A DNA stretch of 52,957 bases, taken from contig NZ_QEII01000283.1 in assembly GCF_003347515.1 (NCBI RefSeq), forward strand, positions 1 through 52,957, written 5' to 3'. How positions within the stretch are numbered: position 1 is the first letter of the stretch; every line of letters starts with the position of its first letter. The notes beneath the pieces are model-generated. The model saw only the letters and a program-made list of their open reading frames with translations, did not search any database and was not told the origin of the DNA. This document shows, piece by piece, positions 25,933 to 35,062 of this stretch. Source of the DNA: Rhodoferax ferrireducens. Its GTDB lineage: Bacteria > Pseudomonadota > Gammaproteobacteria > Burkholderiales > Burkholderiaceae_C. The translations under genes and the position numbers were made by a program.

Positions 25933-27062
25933 GCGAACACCTCTTCCCCGGCCCCCAGGGGCACGGCGTCGGATTGCGCGCAGCTGCTTTCCATGGTGAT
26001 GTGCGCACCCGTGATCGAGGAGCGCTCAAAGGCTTCCAGGACCTCCAGCACATGCAGCGCCAGCGCACCGCTGGCGCGGTGGGCCCGGCCCTGGCGGATG
26101 GCCGCCGCCATGTCCAGCAAACCGACGATGCGGTAGTCCGCCACCTGCGCGCCACTGCGCAAGGCGCGGTTGTCCTGACCGAAGGGATGGGCCGAAATAT
26201 CCACCGGCTGCCAGTCTTCGTTCGGCTTGCAGACCATGGGCACGCCACCGAAGAAATTGGGATTCACGCCCAGCAGACTGCCCTCGGTGCCATAAATCTC
26301 GATGAACGACCGCTTGTGCGCCCACACGTCCCACGAGGCGCTCATGGCCACATTCGCGCCGCTGACGAACTCCAGCACGCCGTTCATGGTGGTCGGCACC
26401 TCGACCTGAATCAGCTGGCCGTTCAGCGGCTCGCTGGTGACGGTGCGCGTGGCATTGCCGATGCTGGTGCAGGCCACCACGCGGGCCACCGGTCCGAGCA
26501 GATTCACCAGTTGGGCAATGTAGTAAGGCCCCATGTCCAGAATCGGGCCGCCACCCGGCTTGAAAAAGAACTCCGGGTTCGGGTGCCAGCTCTCCATGCC
26601 ATGCGAGAGCACCGCGACCGAGCCACCAACCGGCTTGCCGATCAGACCGCGGTCCAGCACCCGGCGACAGGCCTGGTGCGCCGCACCGAAGAAGGTGTCT
26701 GGCGCACAGCCGACGCGCAGCCCCTGGGCCTCGGCACGCGCCATCACCGTGCGCGCCTCTTTCAGCGTGGCGGCCAGCGGCTTTTCCAGATAGACGTGCT
26801 TGCCGGCGTCAAGGACCTGCAAGGCCACCGGTGCATGGGCCTGCGGGATAGTGAGGTTGATGACGATGCTGATCTCGGGATCGGCCAGCAGTTGCTCGAC
26901 CGAGACCGCAGCGACGCCATATTGCGCGGCCTTGGCTTGGGCCGCCGCGTGGTTCAGGTCAGCGCAGGCCTTGACGCGCACGAGCTTGGAGCGGGCCGCG
27001 CCGCCGAAGTAGGCATCGCTGATGTTGCCGCAGCCGATGACGCCGATGGAAATGGGGTTCAT
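25929..27062 (-). CDS. Gfo/Idh/MocA family oxidoreductase
   Basis: The 377-residue protein has a typical GCGNISDAYF dinucleotide-binding loop at residue 10, VYLEKPLAATLKEA with the conserved EKP Lys, and GGGPILDMGPYYIAQLVNLLG, the catalytic Asp region. It is likely an NAD(P)-dependent sugar dehydrogenase. It lies between two isomerase-like genes with 12 bases upstream and a four-base overlap downstream, which makes a dehydrogenase-isomerase relay likely. Substrate is unknown. Confidence 0.92.
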   Translation of the reverse strand: MNPISIGVIGCGNISDAYFGGAARSKLVRVKACADLNHAAAQAKAAQYGVAAVSVEQLLADPEISIVINLTIPQAHAPVALQVLDAGKHVYLEKPLAATLKEARTVMARAEAQGLRVGCAPDTFFGAAHQACRRVLDRGLIGKPVGGSVAVLSHGMESWHPNPEFFFKPGGGPILDMGPYYIAQLVNLLGPVARVVACTSIGNATRTVTSEPLNGQLIQVEVPTTMNGVLEFVSGANVAMSASWDVWAHKRSFIEIYGTEGSLLGVNPNFFGGVPMVCKPNEDWQPVDISAHPFGQDNRALRSGAQVADYRIVGLLDMAAAIRQGRAHRASGALALHVLEVLEAFERSSITGAHITMESSCAQSDAVPLGAGEEVFA

Positions 27063-27074
27063 GTGGGGGACTCC

Positions 27075-27842
27075 TTACAGCGAGCTCAGGAAGTTGTAGC
27101 TGGCACGCGTGAAGCGCACCGGGTCATTGGGCTTGTCGTGCTCGGCCACCAGCCACCGCGCGCCGGCCTCACGGCAAACCTGGGCCAGCACCTGCCAGTC
27201 CAGCACGCCGCTGCCGACATCGGCCCAGCCGTCCTCATCGAGTTTCTCGCCGTTGGGCGCCAGGTCCTTGGCATGGGCCGACACCACGCGATCCCGGTAG
27301 CGGTGCAACCACTCCGCCGGGCCCACGCCGCCGCGCACCAGCCAGGCGACGTCGGCCTGCCAGGTCAAGGGCGTGTCTTGCGCGCCTTCAAACAGCCACT
27401 CCAGCGCGGTGCGGCCATCGGCCTTGCGCTGCAATTCCCAATGGTGGTTGTGGTAGCCCAGGTCAATGCCCTGCGCCTTGAAGCTCAGCGCCAGCTGCCC
27501 CAGTTCGCGCCCCAGGGCCGCCCAGTACTCGGCCGGGCTGTCTCGCTCGGCTGGCGGTACCGAGGGCATGAACAGCTGGTGGATGCCGAGCAACTGGCAG
27601 GCCGCGGCAATCGCCTCGGGCTTGTCCCGCAGGGCCGCCATGCCGACATGGCTGGACGAGGGCGTCAGGCCGCGGGCATCGAGTTTGGCTTTCGTGCTGG
27701 CGGCGTCGTCCAGATGCGAGCCGATCAGCTCGACATGGCGATAGCCCGCGGCCTGCACCACATCCAGCTGCTGGTCCAGGCCTTCGATATTGCGCAGACT
27801 GTAGAGCTGGATCGAAATGGGCAAGGGTTTAGTCGTGTTCAT
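27075..27842 (-). CDS. Sugar phosphate isomerase/epimerase family protein
   Basis: The 255-residue TIM-barrel protein starts PISIQLYSLRNIEGLDQQLDVV, the common opening of this family, and carries LGYHNHHWELQ, WQADVAWLVRGG and VSAHAKDLAP for metal and substrate binding. It ends within WLVAEHDKPNDPVRF, the final Glu ligand. It belongs to the short IolE/YcjR-like group. In 3-keto-glycoside pathways such proteins work with Gfo/Idh/MocA dehydrogenases, as suggested here by the adjacent oxidoreductase gene. Confidence 0.88.
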   Translation of the reverse strand: MNTTKPLPISIQLYSLRNIEGLDQQLDVVQAAGYRHVELIGSHLDDAASTKAKLDARGLTPSSSHVGMAALRDKPEAIAAACQLLGIHQLFMPSVPPAERDSPAEYWAALGRELGQLALSFKAQGIDLGYHNHHWELQRKADGRTALEWLFEGAQDTPLTWQADVAWLVRGGVGPAEWLHRYRDRVVSAHAKDLAPNGEKLDEDGWADVGSGVLDWQVLAQVCREAGARWLVAEHDKPNDPVRFTRASYNFLSSL

Positions 27843-27908
27843 GGACGTTCTCCAAAAGAAAAAGAAACAGAAGGAAGTAGGAAAGAAAGGCTTTCGACAC
27901 CGGCCGCT

Positions 27909-29003
27909 TCACACCGTCAGGCGCTGCTCCGTCGTGCTATCAAACAGATTGACCACCGTCGTGTCGAGCGTGACCCAGCAGGTGCTTCCCACCGGGCGCA
28001 GGGGCTTGGGCGGCAAGCGCAGTGCGACCCGATTCCCGTTGATCTGCGTGTAGACAAAGGTGTCGGCGCCGGTGGGCTCGGCCAGGTCGACCCGGATCTG
28101 AAACGCACCCGCGTCGTCGGCCTGCGCCGGCTTGAAGTGCTCGGCGCGCACGCCCATGATGACCTCGCGACCGTCCCAGGCCCGGTTGTGGGCCACACCC
28201 AGATCCACCGTGACCTCCCCTTCGGAGGTCTGGAACGAAACAGCATGGTTGCCATTGCGGCTTTTCAGGTGAACCCGCAACAAACTCATACTGGGCGAGC
28301 CCATGAAGCTCGCCACGTAGAGGTTGCTGGGTCGCTCATAAATGTCTTCGGGCGTGCCGAACTGCTGCACCATGCCATCCTTCATCACGGCAATCCGGTC
28401 ACCCAGGGTCATGGCCTCCACCTGGTCGTGCGTGACGTAGACCACCGTGGTTTTCAGACGCTGATGCAAGGCCTTGATCTCGGCGCGCATTTCGACGCGC
28501 AGCTTGGCATCCAGATTGGACAGCGGCTCGTCAAACAGGAACACTGCCGGATTGCGCGCCAGCGCCCGCCCCATGGCCACGCGCTGGCGCTGGCCGCCGG
28601 AGAGCTGGGCCGGCCGCCTATCGAGCAATTGGTCCATCTGCAGCGTCTTGGCCACCCGCGCCACCACCTCGTCGCGCTGCGCCTTGGGCACCTTGCGCAT
28701 CTTCATGGAGAACTCGATGTTCTCGCGCACCGTCATGCTCGGGTACAGCGCATAGGACTGGAACACCATCGCAATGTCGCGGTCCTTGGGGCTGACGTCG
28801 TTCACGACCCGGTCGCCGATCACGATCTCGCCTTCGGTCGTGCTGTCCAGCCCGGCAATCATGTTGAGCAGGGTGGATTTGCCGCAGCCGGAGGGCCCGA
28901 CCAGAATCAGGAATTCACCGTCTTCAATATCGATGTTGATGCCTTTGAGAACGGGCACCACCAGAAAGTGCTTGTGGACGTTGCGTATGCTGAGTTTTGC
29001 CAT
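27909..29003 (-). CDS. Carbohydrate ABC transporter, ATP-binding protein (MalK/UgpC type)
   Basis: The protein of about 364 residues has Walker A GPSGCGKST, VFQSYALYPSM, LSGGQRQRVAMGRAL, Walker B VFLFDEPLSNLDA and VTHDQVEAM, followed by a C-terminal MalK-type TOBE/OB regulatory domain (from about residue 240). This class serves sugar-uptake systems of the CUT1 group. An AAAGG site sets the start at 29003, five bases after the permease stop. It energises the two permeases encoded just upstream. Confidence 0.94.
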   Translation of the reverse strand: MAKLSIRNVHKHFLVVPVLKGINIDIEDGEFLILVGPSGCGKSTLLNMIAGLDSTTEGEIVIGDRVVNDVSPKDRDIAMVFQSYALYPSMTVRENIEFSMKMRKVPKAQRDEVVARVAKTLQMDQLLDRRPAQLSGGQRQRVAMGRALARNPAVFLFDEPLSNLDAKLRVEMRAEIKALHQRLKTTVVYVTHDQVEAMTLGDRIAVMKDGMVQQFGTPEDIYERPSNLYVASFMGSPSMSLLRVHLKSRNGNHAVSFQTSEGEVTVDLGVAHNRAWDGREVIMGVRAEHFKPAQADDAGAFQIRVDLAEPTGADTFVYTQINGNRVALRLPPKPLRPVGSTCWVTLDTTVVNLFDSTTEQRLTV

Positions 29004-29008
29004 GTTGT

Positions 29009-29872
29009 TCAACCTTTGACGGCGCCGGATATCAAGCCCCGTACGAAATATTTGCCGGCCACGATGTAGATCAACACCGTGGGAATGGCAGCGATGAGGG
29101 CGGCGGCCATGTAGGTGTTGTGGTGCGGCACGTCTTCCTGCACATTGGTCAAATTGTTCAGCCCCACGGTGACCAATTGCTGGTCGGATGGGGCCAGCAC
29201 CAGGGCAAACAGGAAGTCATTCCAGACGGCGGTGAACTGCATGATGGACACCACCACCAGAATGGGTTTTGCCGTGGGCAGCACGACGCGCCAGAAAATC
29301 ACCAGCAGTCCGGCGCCGTCAATGCGCGCCGCTTTGATGAGCTCGCCCGGAAAACCGACGAAATAGTTGCGGAAAAAGAGGGCAATCGGCACGCTGTAAA
29401 TCGTGTGCACCACCACCAGCCCCAGCAAGGAGTGCGACAGACCGACGCGGTCGAAAATGATCGACAGCGGCAGCAAAAAGAGACCGGCGGGAACAAAGGT
29501 GCCGAACATCAGCAACACCAACACCGCGTCGCTACCGCGAAAGCGCCACTTGGCGAGCAGATAGCCATTGAAACAACCCCAGCCGGTAGAGATCAGGGTC
29601 GCGGGAATCACCACGATCAATGAGTTGAGGAAATAGCGCGACATGCCGGCGCATGTGGAGCCGCCGGTGCAAGCGGTCGCCCAGGCTTCGATCCAGGGCG
29701 CAAAAGTGACGCGGCTGGGCAGGCCCAGCACATTGCCGGCCTGGATTTCCTGCAGGGGCTTGAACGAGTTGATCAAGGCAAACCAGGCCGGCAGGGCAAA
29801 GAACACCAGCGCCAGCAGCAAGGTCGCATAGATGGCCAGACGCGACCAGGTCCAGAATTTGCGGTCAATCAT
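29009..29872 (-). CDS. Carbohydrate ABC transporter, permease (MalG type)
   Basis: The 287-residue protein has six predicted membrane segments starting LAIYATLLLALVFFALPAW and the EAA coupling motif ELIKAARIDGAGLLVIFWRVVLPTAKP, which docks on the ATPase. It is the MalG-like partner in a CUT1 sugar importer. Its start overlaps the stop of the MalF-like gene by eight bases. The motif and length match the family. Confidence 0.94.
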   Translation of the reverse strand: MIDRKFWTWSRLAIYATLLLALVFFALPAWFALINSFKPLQEIQAGNVLGLPSRVTFAPWIEAWATACTGGSTCAGMSRYFLNSLIVVIPATLISTGWGCFNGYLLAKWRFRGSDAVLVLLMFGTFVPAGLFLLPLSIIFDRVGLSHSLLGLVVVHTIYSVPIALFFRNYFVGFPGELIKAARIDGAGLLVIFWRVVLPTAKPILVVVSIMQFTAVWNDFLFALVLAPSDQQLVTVGLNNLTNVQEDVPHHNTYMAAALIAAIPTVLIYIVAGKYFVRGLISGAVKG

Positions 29873-30755
29873 GACGTTGCCTTTTCATTTCACCCAGGAT
29901 GTAGGGCAAGGCAATGGCGACGCACATCATCAAAATGATGGAGCCGGACGCGGCACCCAGCGCCATTTGGTCGCGTCGGAAGAAGCGGTCAAACATGTAA
30001 AAGGCCGGCAACACGCTCGATTGGCCAGGGCCACCCTGGGTGATGACCACCACCAGGTCAAAGGTCTTCAAGGCCGCCGGCAAGAGAATCAGCGCCGCGC
30101 TGAACACCGTGGGACGCAGGGTGGGCAAGACGATGCTCCAGTAAATCCGGGGCAGGCTGGCGCCGTCAATCATGGCCGCCCGGAACACCGAGTCGTCCAC
30201 ACCCCGCAGGCCGGCAATGAACATAGCCATCACAAAGCCGGTGGAGTGCCAGACCGCCACCAGGGCCAGGGCAAAAATGGACCGATTGGGCTGCACAATC
30301 CAGTCAAAGCGGGCATCGACAAAGCCCAGGCCGTGCAACCACGCCTCGATGCCGAACTCCGGCGACAGCAGCCAGCGCCAGATCGTGCCCGCCACCACCC
30401 AGGAAAGTGCCAGCGGGTACAGATAGAGGGTGCGAAAGCCGCCCTCAAAACGGATCTTCTGGTCCAGCAGGATCGCCAGAAAGCAACCCAGGGCCATGGG
30501 CACGGCCACCACCACGGGCGCGTACATCAACAAGTTCCACAGCGAGCGGAACCAGTTGTCGTCTGCCCAAAGGCGTTGATACTGCTTGAACCCCACCCAG
30601 GACATCTGGAACAGCCCTTCCGAGCCGGTAAAGGAGACCATCACCACCCAAGCCGTCAGGCCGTAAAAAAACAGCACGCTGACCACAAAGGCCGGCGAGA
30701 TCAAGAGCTTGGGCAACCAACTCTCGGAGCGCATCGCGAACTTGGACAGGTTCAT
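29865..30755 (-). CDS. Carbohydrate ABC transporter, permease (MalF type)
   Basis: The protein of about 296 residues has six membrane segments (first LISPAFVVSVLFFYGLTAWV) and the EAA motif DSVFRAAMIDGASLPRIYWSIVLPTLRP. It pairs with the MalG-like permease to form the sugar channel. The ATG at 30755 is chosen because it gives a short cytoplasmic N-terminus; an upstream in-frame codon at 30794 would overlap the binding-protein gene. It follows the binding-protein stop by 16 bases. Confidence 0.92.
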   Translation of the reverse strand: MNLSKFAMRSESWLPKLLISPAFVVSVLFFYGLTAWVVMVSFTGSEGLFQMSWVGFKQYQRLWADDNWFRSLWNLLMYAPVVVAVPMALGCFLAILLDQKIRFEGGFRTLYLYPLALSWVVAGTIWRWLLSPEFGIEAWLHGLGFVDARFDWIVQPNRSIFALALVAVWHSTGFVMAMFIAGLRGVDDSVFRAAMIDGASLPRIYWSIVLPTLRPTVFSAALILLPAALKTFDLVVVITQGGPGQSSVLPAFYMFDRFFRRDQMALGAASGSIILMMCVAIALPYILGEMKRQRHD

Positions 30756-30771
30756 ACAGGCCGGATGCAGG

Positions 30772-32040
30772 CTAGTTCGCTTTGGCCGCGGCAACCAGTT
30801 TGTCAGCCCCTTGCTGGGCCGTCATACCCTCGTCATTCCAGAAGGCCAGGAAAACGTCGCGCCAGGCGGCAATTCTGGCCGGGCTCTGGATCATGTTGGG
30901 CGCCGCAGCCAAGGTGCCGCTTTTGCCCGCCGATACGAAGTCGGCATAGGACTTCTTGGAGCATTCGTCAAATTTGGAGACATCCGCATCCGTGCGCACC
31001 GGCACCGAGCCCTTGAGCAAACTGAACGCCTGCTGGGCCTCCTTGTTCATGAGAGTTTGCGCCAGCGCCAATTGCGCTGCGGACTCTTTGCCGTGCTTGA
31101 AGAACATAAATGCGTCTGAATTGAACAGGTGGCCATTGGCCGTGCCGGGTACGGACGCGCACAGGTAGTCTTCGTTGGGCTTCTTGCCGGCCTGGACAAA
31201 TTCACCCTTGGCCCAGTCCCCCATGACCTGCGCGAACGCCTTGCCCTGGATCACCATTTGCGTGGCCTCGTTCCACTTGCGGGTGGACGCGCTGCGGTCC
31301 ACATACGAGCGGGATTTGCGGAAGATTTCAAAGGCGCGCAACATGCCGGGGCTCTTCAGAGCTGTCTCGTCCGCGTCGTAAAACGCCTTGCGAAAACCGT
31401 CCGGCGGCATCGTGCTGTACGCCACCGTGTAGAAGAAGAAGTTGACCCATGTGTCTTCCCCCATCGCCAGGGGAATCATGCCGGCCGCCTTGGCCTTGTC
31501 GGCCATGGCAAAAAACTCTTCCCAAGTCGCGGGCGGCGCACTCGCACCGATTTTTTTCAAGGCTGCCGCATTGATCCACATGACGTTTTGCCGATGCACA
31601 TTGATCGGAACGGCGACGTAAGTGGAGCCGCCCATCTTGGCGTAGCGCAAAACGGGGGCTGGCAAAACGCTGTCCCAGCCCTCTTTGGCCGCCAGCGCAT
31701 CCAGATTGGCCAGATTGGAGCGGTCAGCGGCGTAAGCCCGCACATCCGAATTGATTTGTGCCGCGTCGGGCGAACTGCCCTTGCCGACCCGCGCCTTGAG
31801 CAACATGCGCTGGTTATCAGCACCCCCGACCGCCAGATCCTTCCATTCAAAGCCCTTGGCCGTAAAGGCTTCCTTGAACTTGCCCACCGCGGCCGTCTCG
31901 CCACCACTGGTCCACCAGTGAATGACCTCGACCGACTCGGCCGCCAAAGCCGGCGACACCAGGGCCCAACAGCTTGCCGCAGTCATGACAGCGGTGCTGA
32001 GTACGTTGCGCGAAAAGACGCGGTTCAAAGAGGTAGCCAT
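30772..32040 (-). CDS. Carbohydrate ABC transporter, periplasmic sugar-binding protein
   Basis: The protein of about 422 residues has a signal peptide (NVLSTAVMTAASCWALVSPALA) and begins VEVIHWWTSGGETAAVGKFKEAF, very like the glucose/mannose-type binding proteins (GtsA/SBP_bac_1 group) as I remember them. It captures a sugar in the periplasm for the MalF/MalG/MalK-like transporter downstream. GAAGGAGACAAG fixes the start at 32040. The gene is first in the eight-gene operon; the palindromes at 32093 and 32158 sit in front of it, so it is likely repressed by the divergent LacI regulator. The actual sugar is not known. Confidence 0.92.
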   Translation of the reverse strand: MATSLNRVFSRNVLSTAVMTAASCWALVSPALAAESVEVIHWWTSGGETAAVGKFKEAFTAKGFEWKDLAVGGADNQRMLLKARVGKGSSPDAAQINSDVRAYAADRSNLANLDALAAKEGWDSVLPAPVLRYAKMGGSTYVAVPINVHRQNVMWINAAALKKIGASAPPATWEEFFAMADKAKAAGMIPLAMGEDTWVNFFFYTVAYSTMPPDGFRKAFYDADETALKSPGMLRAFEIFRKSRSYVDRSASTRKWNEATQMVIQGKAFAQVMGDWAKGEFVQAGKKPNEDYLCASVPGTANGHLFNSDAFMFFKHGKESAAQLALAQTLMNKEAQQAFSLLKGSVPVRTDADVSKFDECSKKSYADFVSAGKSGTLAAAPNMIQSPARIAAWRDVFLAFWNDEGMTAQQGADKLVAAAKAN

Positions 32041-32092
32041 CTTGTCTCCTTCAGGGTATGCGGTGTGTTGAAGTTCTAATGCCAATAGAAAT

Positions 32093-32104
32093 GTAAGCGC
32101 TTTC
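32093..32104. promoter_or_regulatory. LacI-type operator candidate GTAAGCGCTTTC
   Basis: The 12-base site has a perfectly palindromic AAGCGCTT centre and reads GAAAGCGCTTAC on the other strand, matching the classic form of LacI/GalR operators with central CG. It lies 53 bases before the binding-protein start, in the gap with the divergent LacI-family gene. It is the best candidate for repression of the sugar operon. Confidence 0.7.
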
Positions 32105-32157
32105 CCGTTATTAGTACCTAGCAATTACCCTATGTATCGAGAAAAGTTACAAAATAT

Positions 32158-32173
32158 GGGAAAGCCATTTCCC
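32158..32173. promoter_or_regulatory. Inverted repeat GGGAAAGCCATTTCCC
   Basis: Six-base arms GGGAAA and TTTCCC surround GCCA. It lies nearer to the LacI-family gene than the first operator, 65 bases away, so a second operator that allows autoregulation or looping is possible. It is less typical of LacI operators because the centre is not CG. Confidence 0.4.
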
Positions 32174-32249
32174 AAGGCCTTAAAATGAAACAAGTCGCAT
32201 GGACTTGCAGCCGGCATCCTTCAGCAAAGCGAACATTGATTGCCTATTC

Positions 32250-33239
32250 ATGAACGATCTCCCCTCTATTGACGCGGTCGCCAAACTGGCCGGCGTATCT
32301 GCGGCGACGGTGTCGCGCGTGATCAACGGCACCAAGCCGGTTTCACCCGAAACCCGCAGGCGTGTCGAAGACAGCATCAAGCGCCTGGGTTACCGGGCCA
32401 ATGCCTTTGGTCGCAGCCTGAGTACGGGACAGAGCCGCCTGCTGCTCGTGCTGGTGCCCGATTTTGCGAATCCCTACTATGCCGAGATCGTCAGCGGTGC
32501 TGCCACGGTGGCCAGGCAGAGCGGCTACACGCTGCTACCGGTTGATCTGGAGGAGTCATGGCGTCACGATGACGGCTCCCTGGAGGCGCTGTACAGCCTG
32601 ACCGACGGCGTCATCAACATGGTGCCGATCACCAACGAGAGCACGATGGTCGACACGGCGCGACGAAAACCCTGGGTCAACTGTTCGGAATTCCTGCCGG
32701 GGTCCGATGTGCCCTACGTCAGCATTGACCATCGGCAGGCGGCGTGCGATGCCGTGCAATACCTCATTAACCGGGGCCACAGCCGCATTGCACTCATCAA
32801 CAGTGACGAGCGCTTTCTTTATGCGCGTCAGCGACGCGAGGGCTACGAGCTGGCCTTGCACCGGGCTGGCCTGGAATTGCGCCCGGAACTTGTCCGTATG
32901 GCGGGTGTCACGAGCTACCTGGGGGGCAGTCAGGCCGCCGCCGCCCTGCTGGCGACGGCACAGCCCCCGACGGCGGTGTTCGCCGTGTCCGACATGCTGG
33001 CCATTGGTGCCATCAAGGCCTTTCGACGTGCCGGCATGCGGGTGCCTGACGACATTGCCGTCGTCGGCTTTGATGACATTCCGATCGCCGAAGTGTTCGA
33101 GCCCGGCTTGACAACCATCGCCCAACCCATGCAGGCCCTTGGCGCTGTGGCGGTCGAGCTCCTGCTGAGCCGCTTGTCGGGCGGCACGCCGGCTTCGCGC
33201 ATCCTCCCCTACACCTTGGCCCTGCGGGAGTCGGCCTAG
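32250..33239 (+). CDS. LacI-family transcriptional regulator
   Basis: The protein of about 329 residues opens with SIDAVAKLAGVSAATVSRVINGTKPVS, a standard LacI helix-turn-helix followed by a hinge helix (RRVEDSIKRLGYRANAF), and then a periplasmic-binding-like sugar-sensing domain (LLLVLVPDFANPYYAEIVSGA, VSIDHRQAACDAVQYLINRGH, AVVGFDDIPIAEVFEPGLTTIAQP). It should repress the divergent sugar operon until its sugar is present. The ATG at 32250 gives the normal distance to the helix-turn-helix; an earlier ATG at 32199 adds 17 atypical residues. Confidence 0.92.
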   Translation: MNDLPSIDAVAKLAGVSAATVSRVINGTKPVSPETRRRVEDSIKRLGYRANAFGRSLSTGQSRLLLVLVPDFANPYYAEIVSGAATVARQSGYTLLPVDLEESWRHDDGSLEALYSLTDGVINMVPITNESTMVDTARRKPWVNCSEFLPGSDVPYVSIDHRQAACDAVQYLINRGHSRIALINSDERFLYARQRREGYELALHRAGLELRPELVRMAGVTSYLGGSQAAAALLATAQPPTAVFAVSDMLAIGAIKAFRRAGMRVPDDIAVVGFDDIPIAEVFEPGLTTIAQPMQALGAVAVELLLSRLSGGTPASRILPYTLALRESA

Positions 33240-33249
33240 TCGTCCAGTG

Positions 33250-33942
33250 TCAGGCGGGCCGGGGGCGCCCGCCAAAGATGGCACTGCCCACGCGCACCAT
33301 CGTGCTGCCCGCATGGATGGCGGCCTCCAGATCGGCGCTCATGCCCATCGACAGGGTGTCGAGTGCCAGACCGGCTGCATTTAAAGCATCAAATAGGGCT
33401 CTAGCCTTCATGAATACTGCGCAAGAGGCTACAAAATCAGGAGCAGGCTCGGGAATGCTCATGATGCCGCGCAAGCGCAGATGAGGCAAGGCCGCCACCT
33501 GTTGTGCCAGCGCCAGCGCCTCCTGCGGTTCCACGCCGGATTTGGTGTCGCCGCCGTCCACGTTGACCTGGATGCACACTTGCAACGGCGGCAAACCCGG
33601 TGGGCGTTGCTCGCTCAGCCGCTGGGCTATTTTCAAGCGATCGACCGTGTGCACCCAGTCAAAATTCTCGGCCACGAGCCGCGTCTTGTTGCTCTGGATC
33701 GGGCCGATGCAGTGCCACTGCAAGGGCAAGTGGCGCAACTGGCTGATCTTTTGCACGGCTTCCTGGATGTAGTTCTCGCCAAAAGCCGTTTGACCGGCGG
33801 CATGGGCTTCTTCCACGGCCGGCGCGTCGAAGGTTTTGGAAACCGCCAGCAGGGCGACGTCGCCGGGGGTCCGTCCGGCGGCCAGGCAGGCGGCGGTCAC
33901 GCGGGCACGAACGGTTTCTAGATTGGTCTGAATCATGGTCAT
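33250..33942 (-). CDS. yggS: YggS/PLPBP family pyridoxal phosphate homeostasis protein
   Basis: The 230-residue protein binds pyridoxal phosphate without known catalysis and helps vitamin B6 balance. The PLP Lys is in LLAVSKTF, with GENYIQEAVQKI, WHCIGPIQSNKT, IQVNVDGGDTKSG, LRGIMSIPEP and LSMGMSADLEAAIHAGSTMVRVG all matching the family. A segment of about 20 residues (SCAVFMKARALFDALNAA) is encoded by a dispersed repeat (33379-33437) inserted in frame between two conserved blocks. As usual in proteobacteria it lies divergent from pilT. The length is normal for the family even with the repeat, so the repeat has replaced or overwritten native sequence. Confidence 0.93.
   Translation of the reverse strand: MTMIQTNLETVRARVTAACLAAGRTPGDVALLAVSKTFDAPAVEEAHAAGQTAFGENYIQEAVQKISQLRHLPLQWHCIGPIQSNKTRLVAENFDWVHTVDRLKIAQRLSEQRPPGLPPLQVCIQVNVDGGDTKSGVEPQEALALAQQVAALPHLRLRGIMSIPEPAPDFVASCAVFMKARALFDALNAAGLALDTLSMGMSADLEAAIHAGSTMVRVGSAIFGGRPRPA
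33379..33437 (-). repeat. Dispersed 60-bp repeat, copy C, in yggS
   Basis: On the minus strand it reads ATTTTGTAGCCTCTTGCGCA, then GTATTCATGAAGGCTAGAGC and on to GCTTTAAAT. The TAGC, TGCGC, ATT and GGCTAGAG blocks match copies A and D at the same spacing. The ends ATTTTGTAGC and GCTTTAAAT are imperfectly inverted. The copy is in the same orientation as yggS and keeps its frame. Confidence 0.8.
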
Positions 33943-33977
33943 AATTGCCGCAAGCGTAACAAACGATCGGGAACTTC

Positions 33978-35021
<1,044 letters not shown>

Positions 35022-35062
35022 CCCCGAGCCCAGTTGTCCCAGCCTACTTATTGGAGCGCGCC

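Noticed and set aside
25872..29069. A plus-strand open frame of over 1000 codons antisense to the sugar operon
   Set aside because: It lies opposite four well-supported genes with overlapping coupled starts, and its translation has no family features. Long antisense frames are expected in GC-rich codon use.
32158..32173. GGGAAAGCCATTTCCC as a terminator
   Set aside because: It is in a divergent promoter gap with no T run and a short stem, so a regulator site is more likely.
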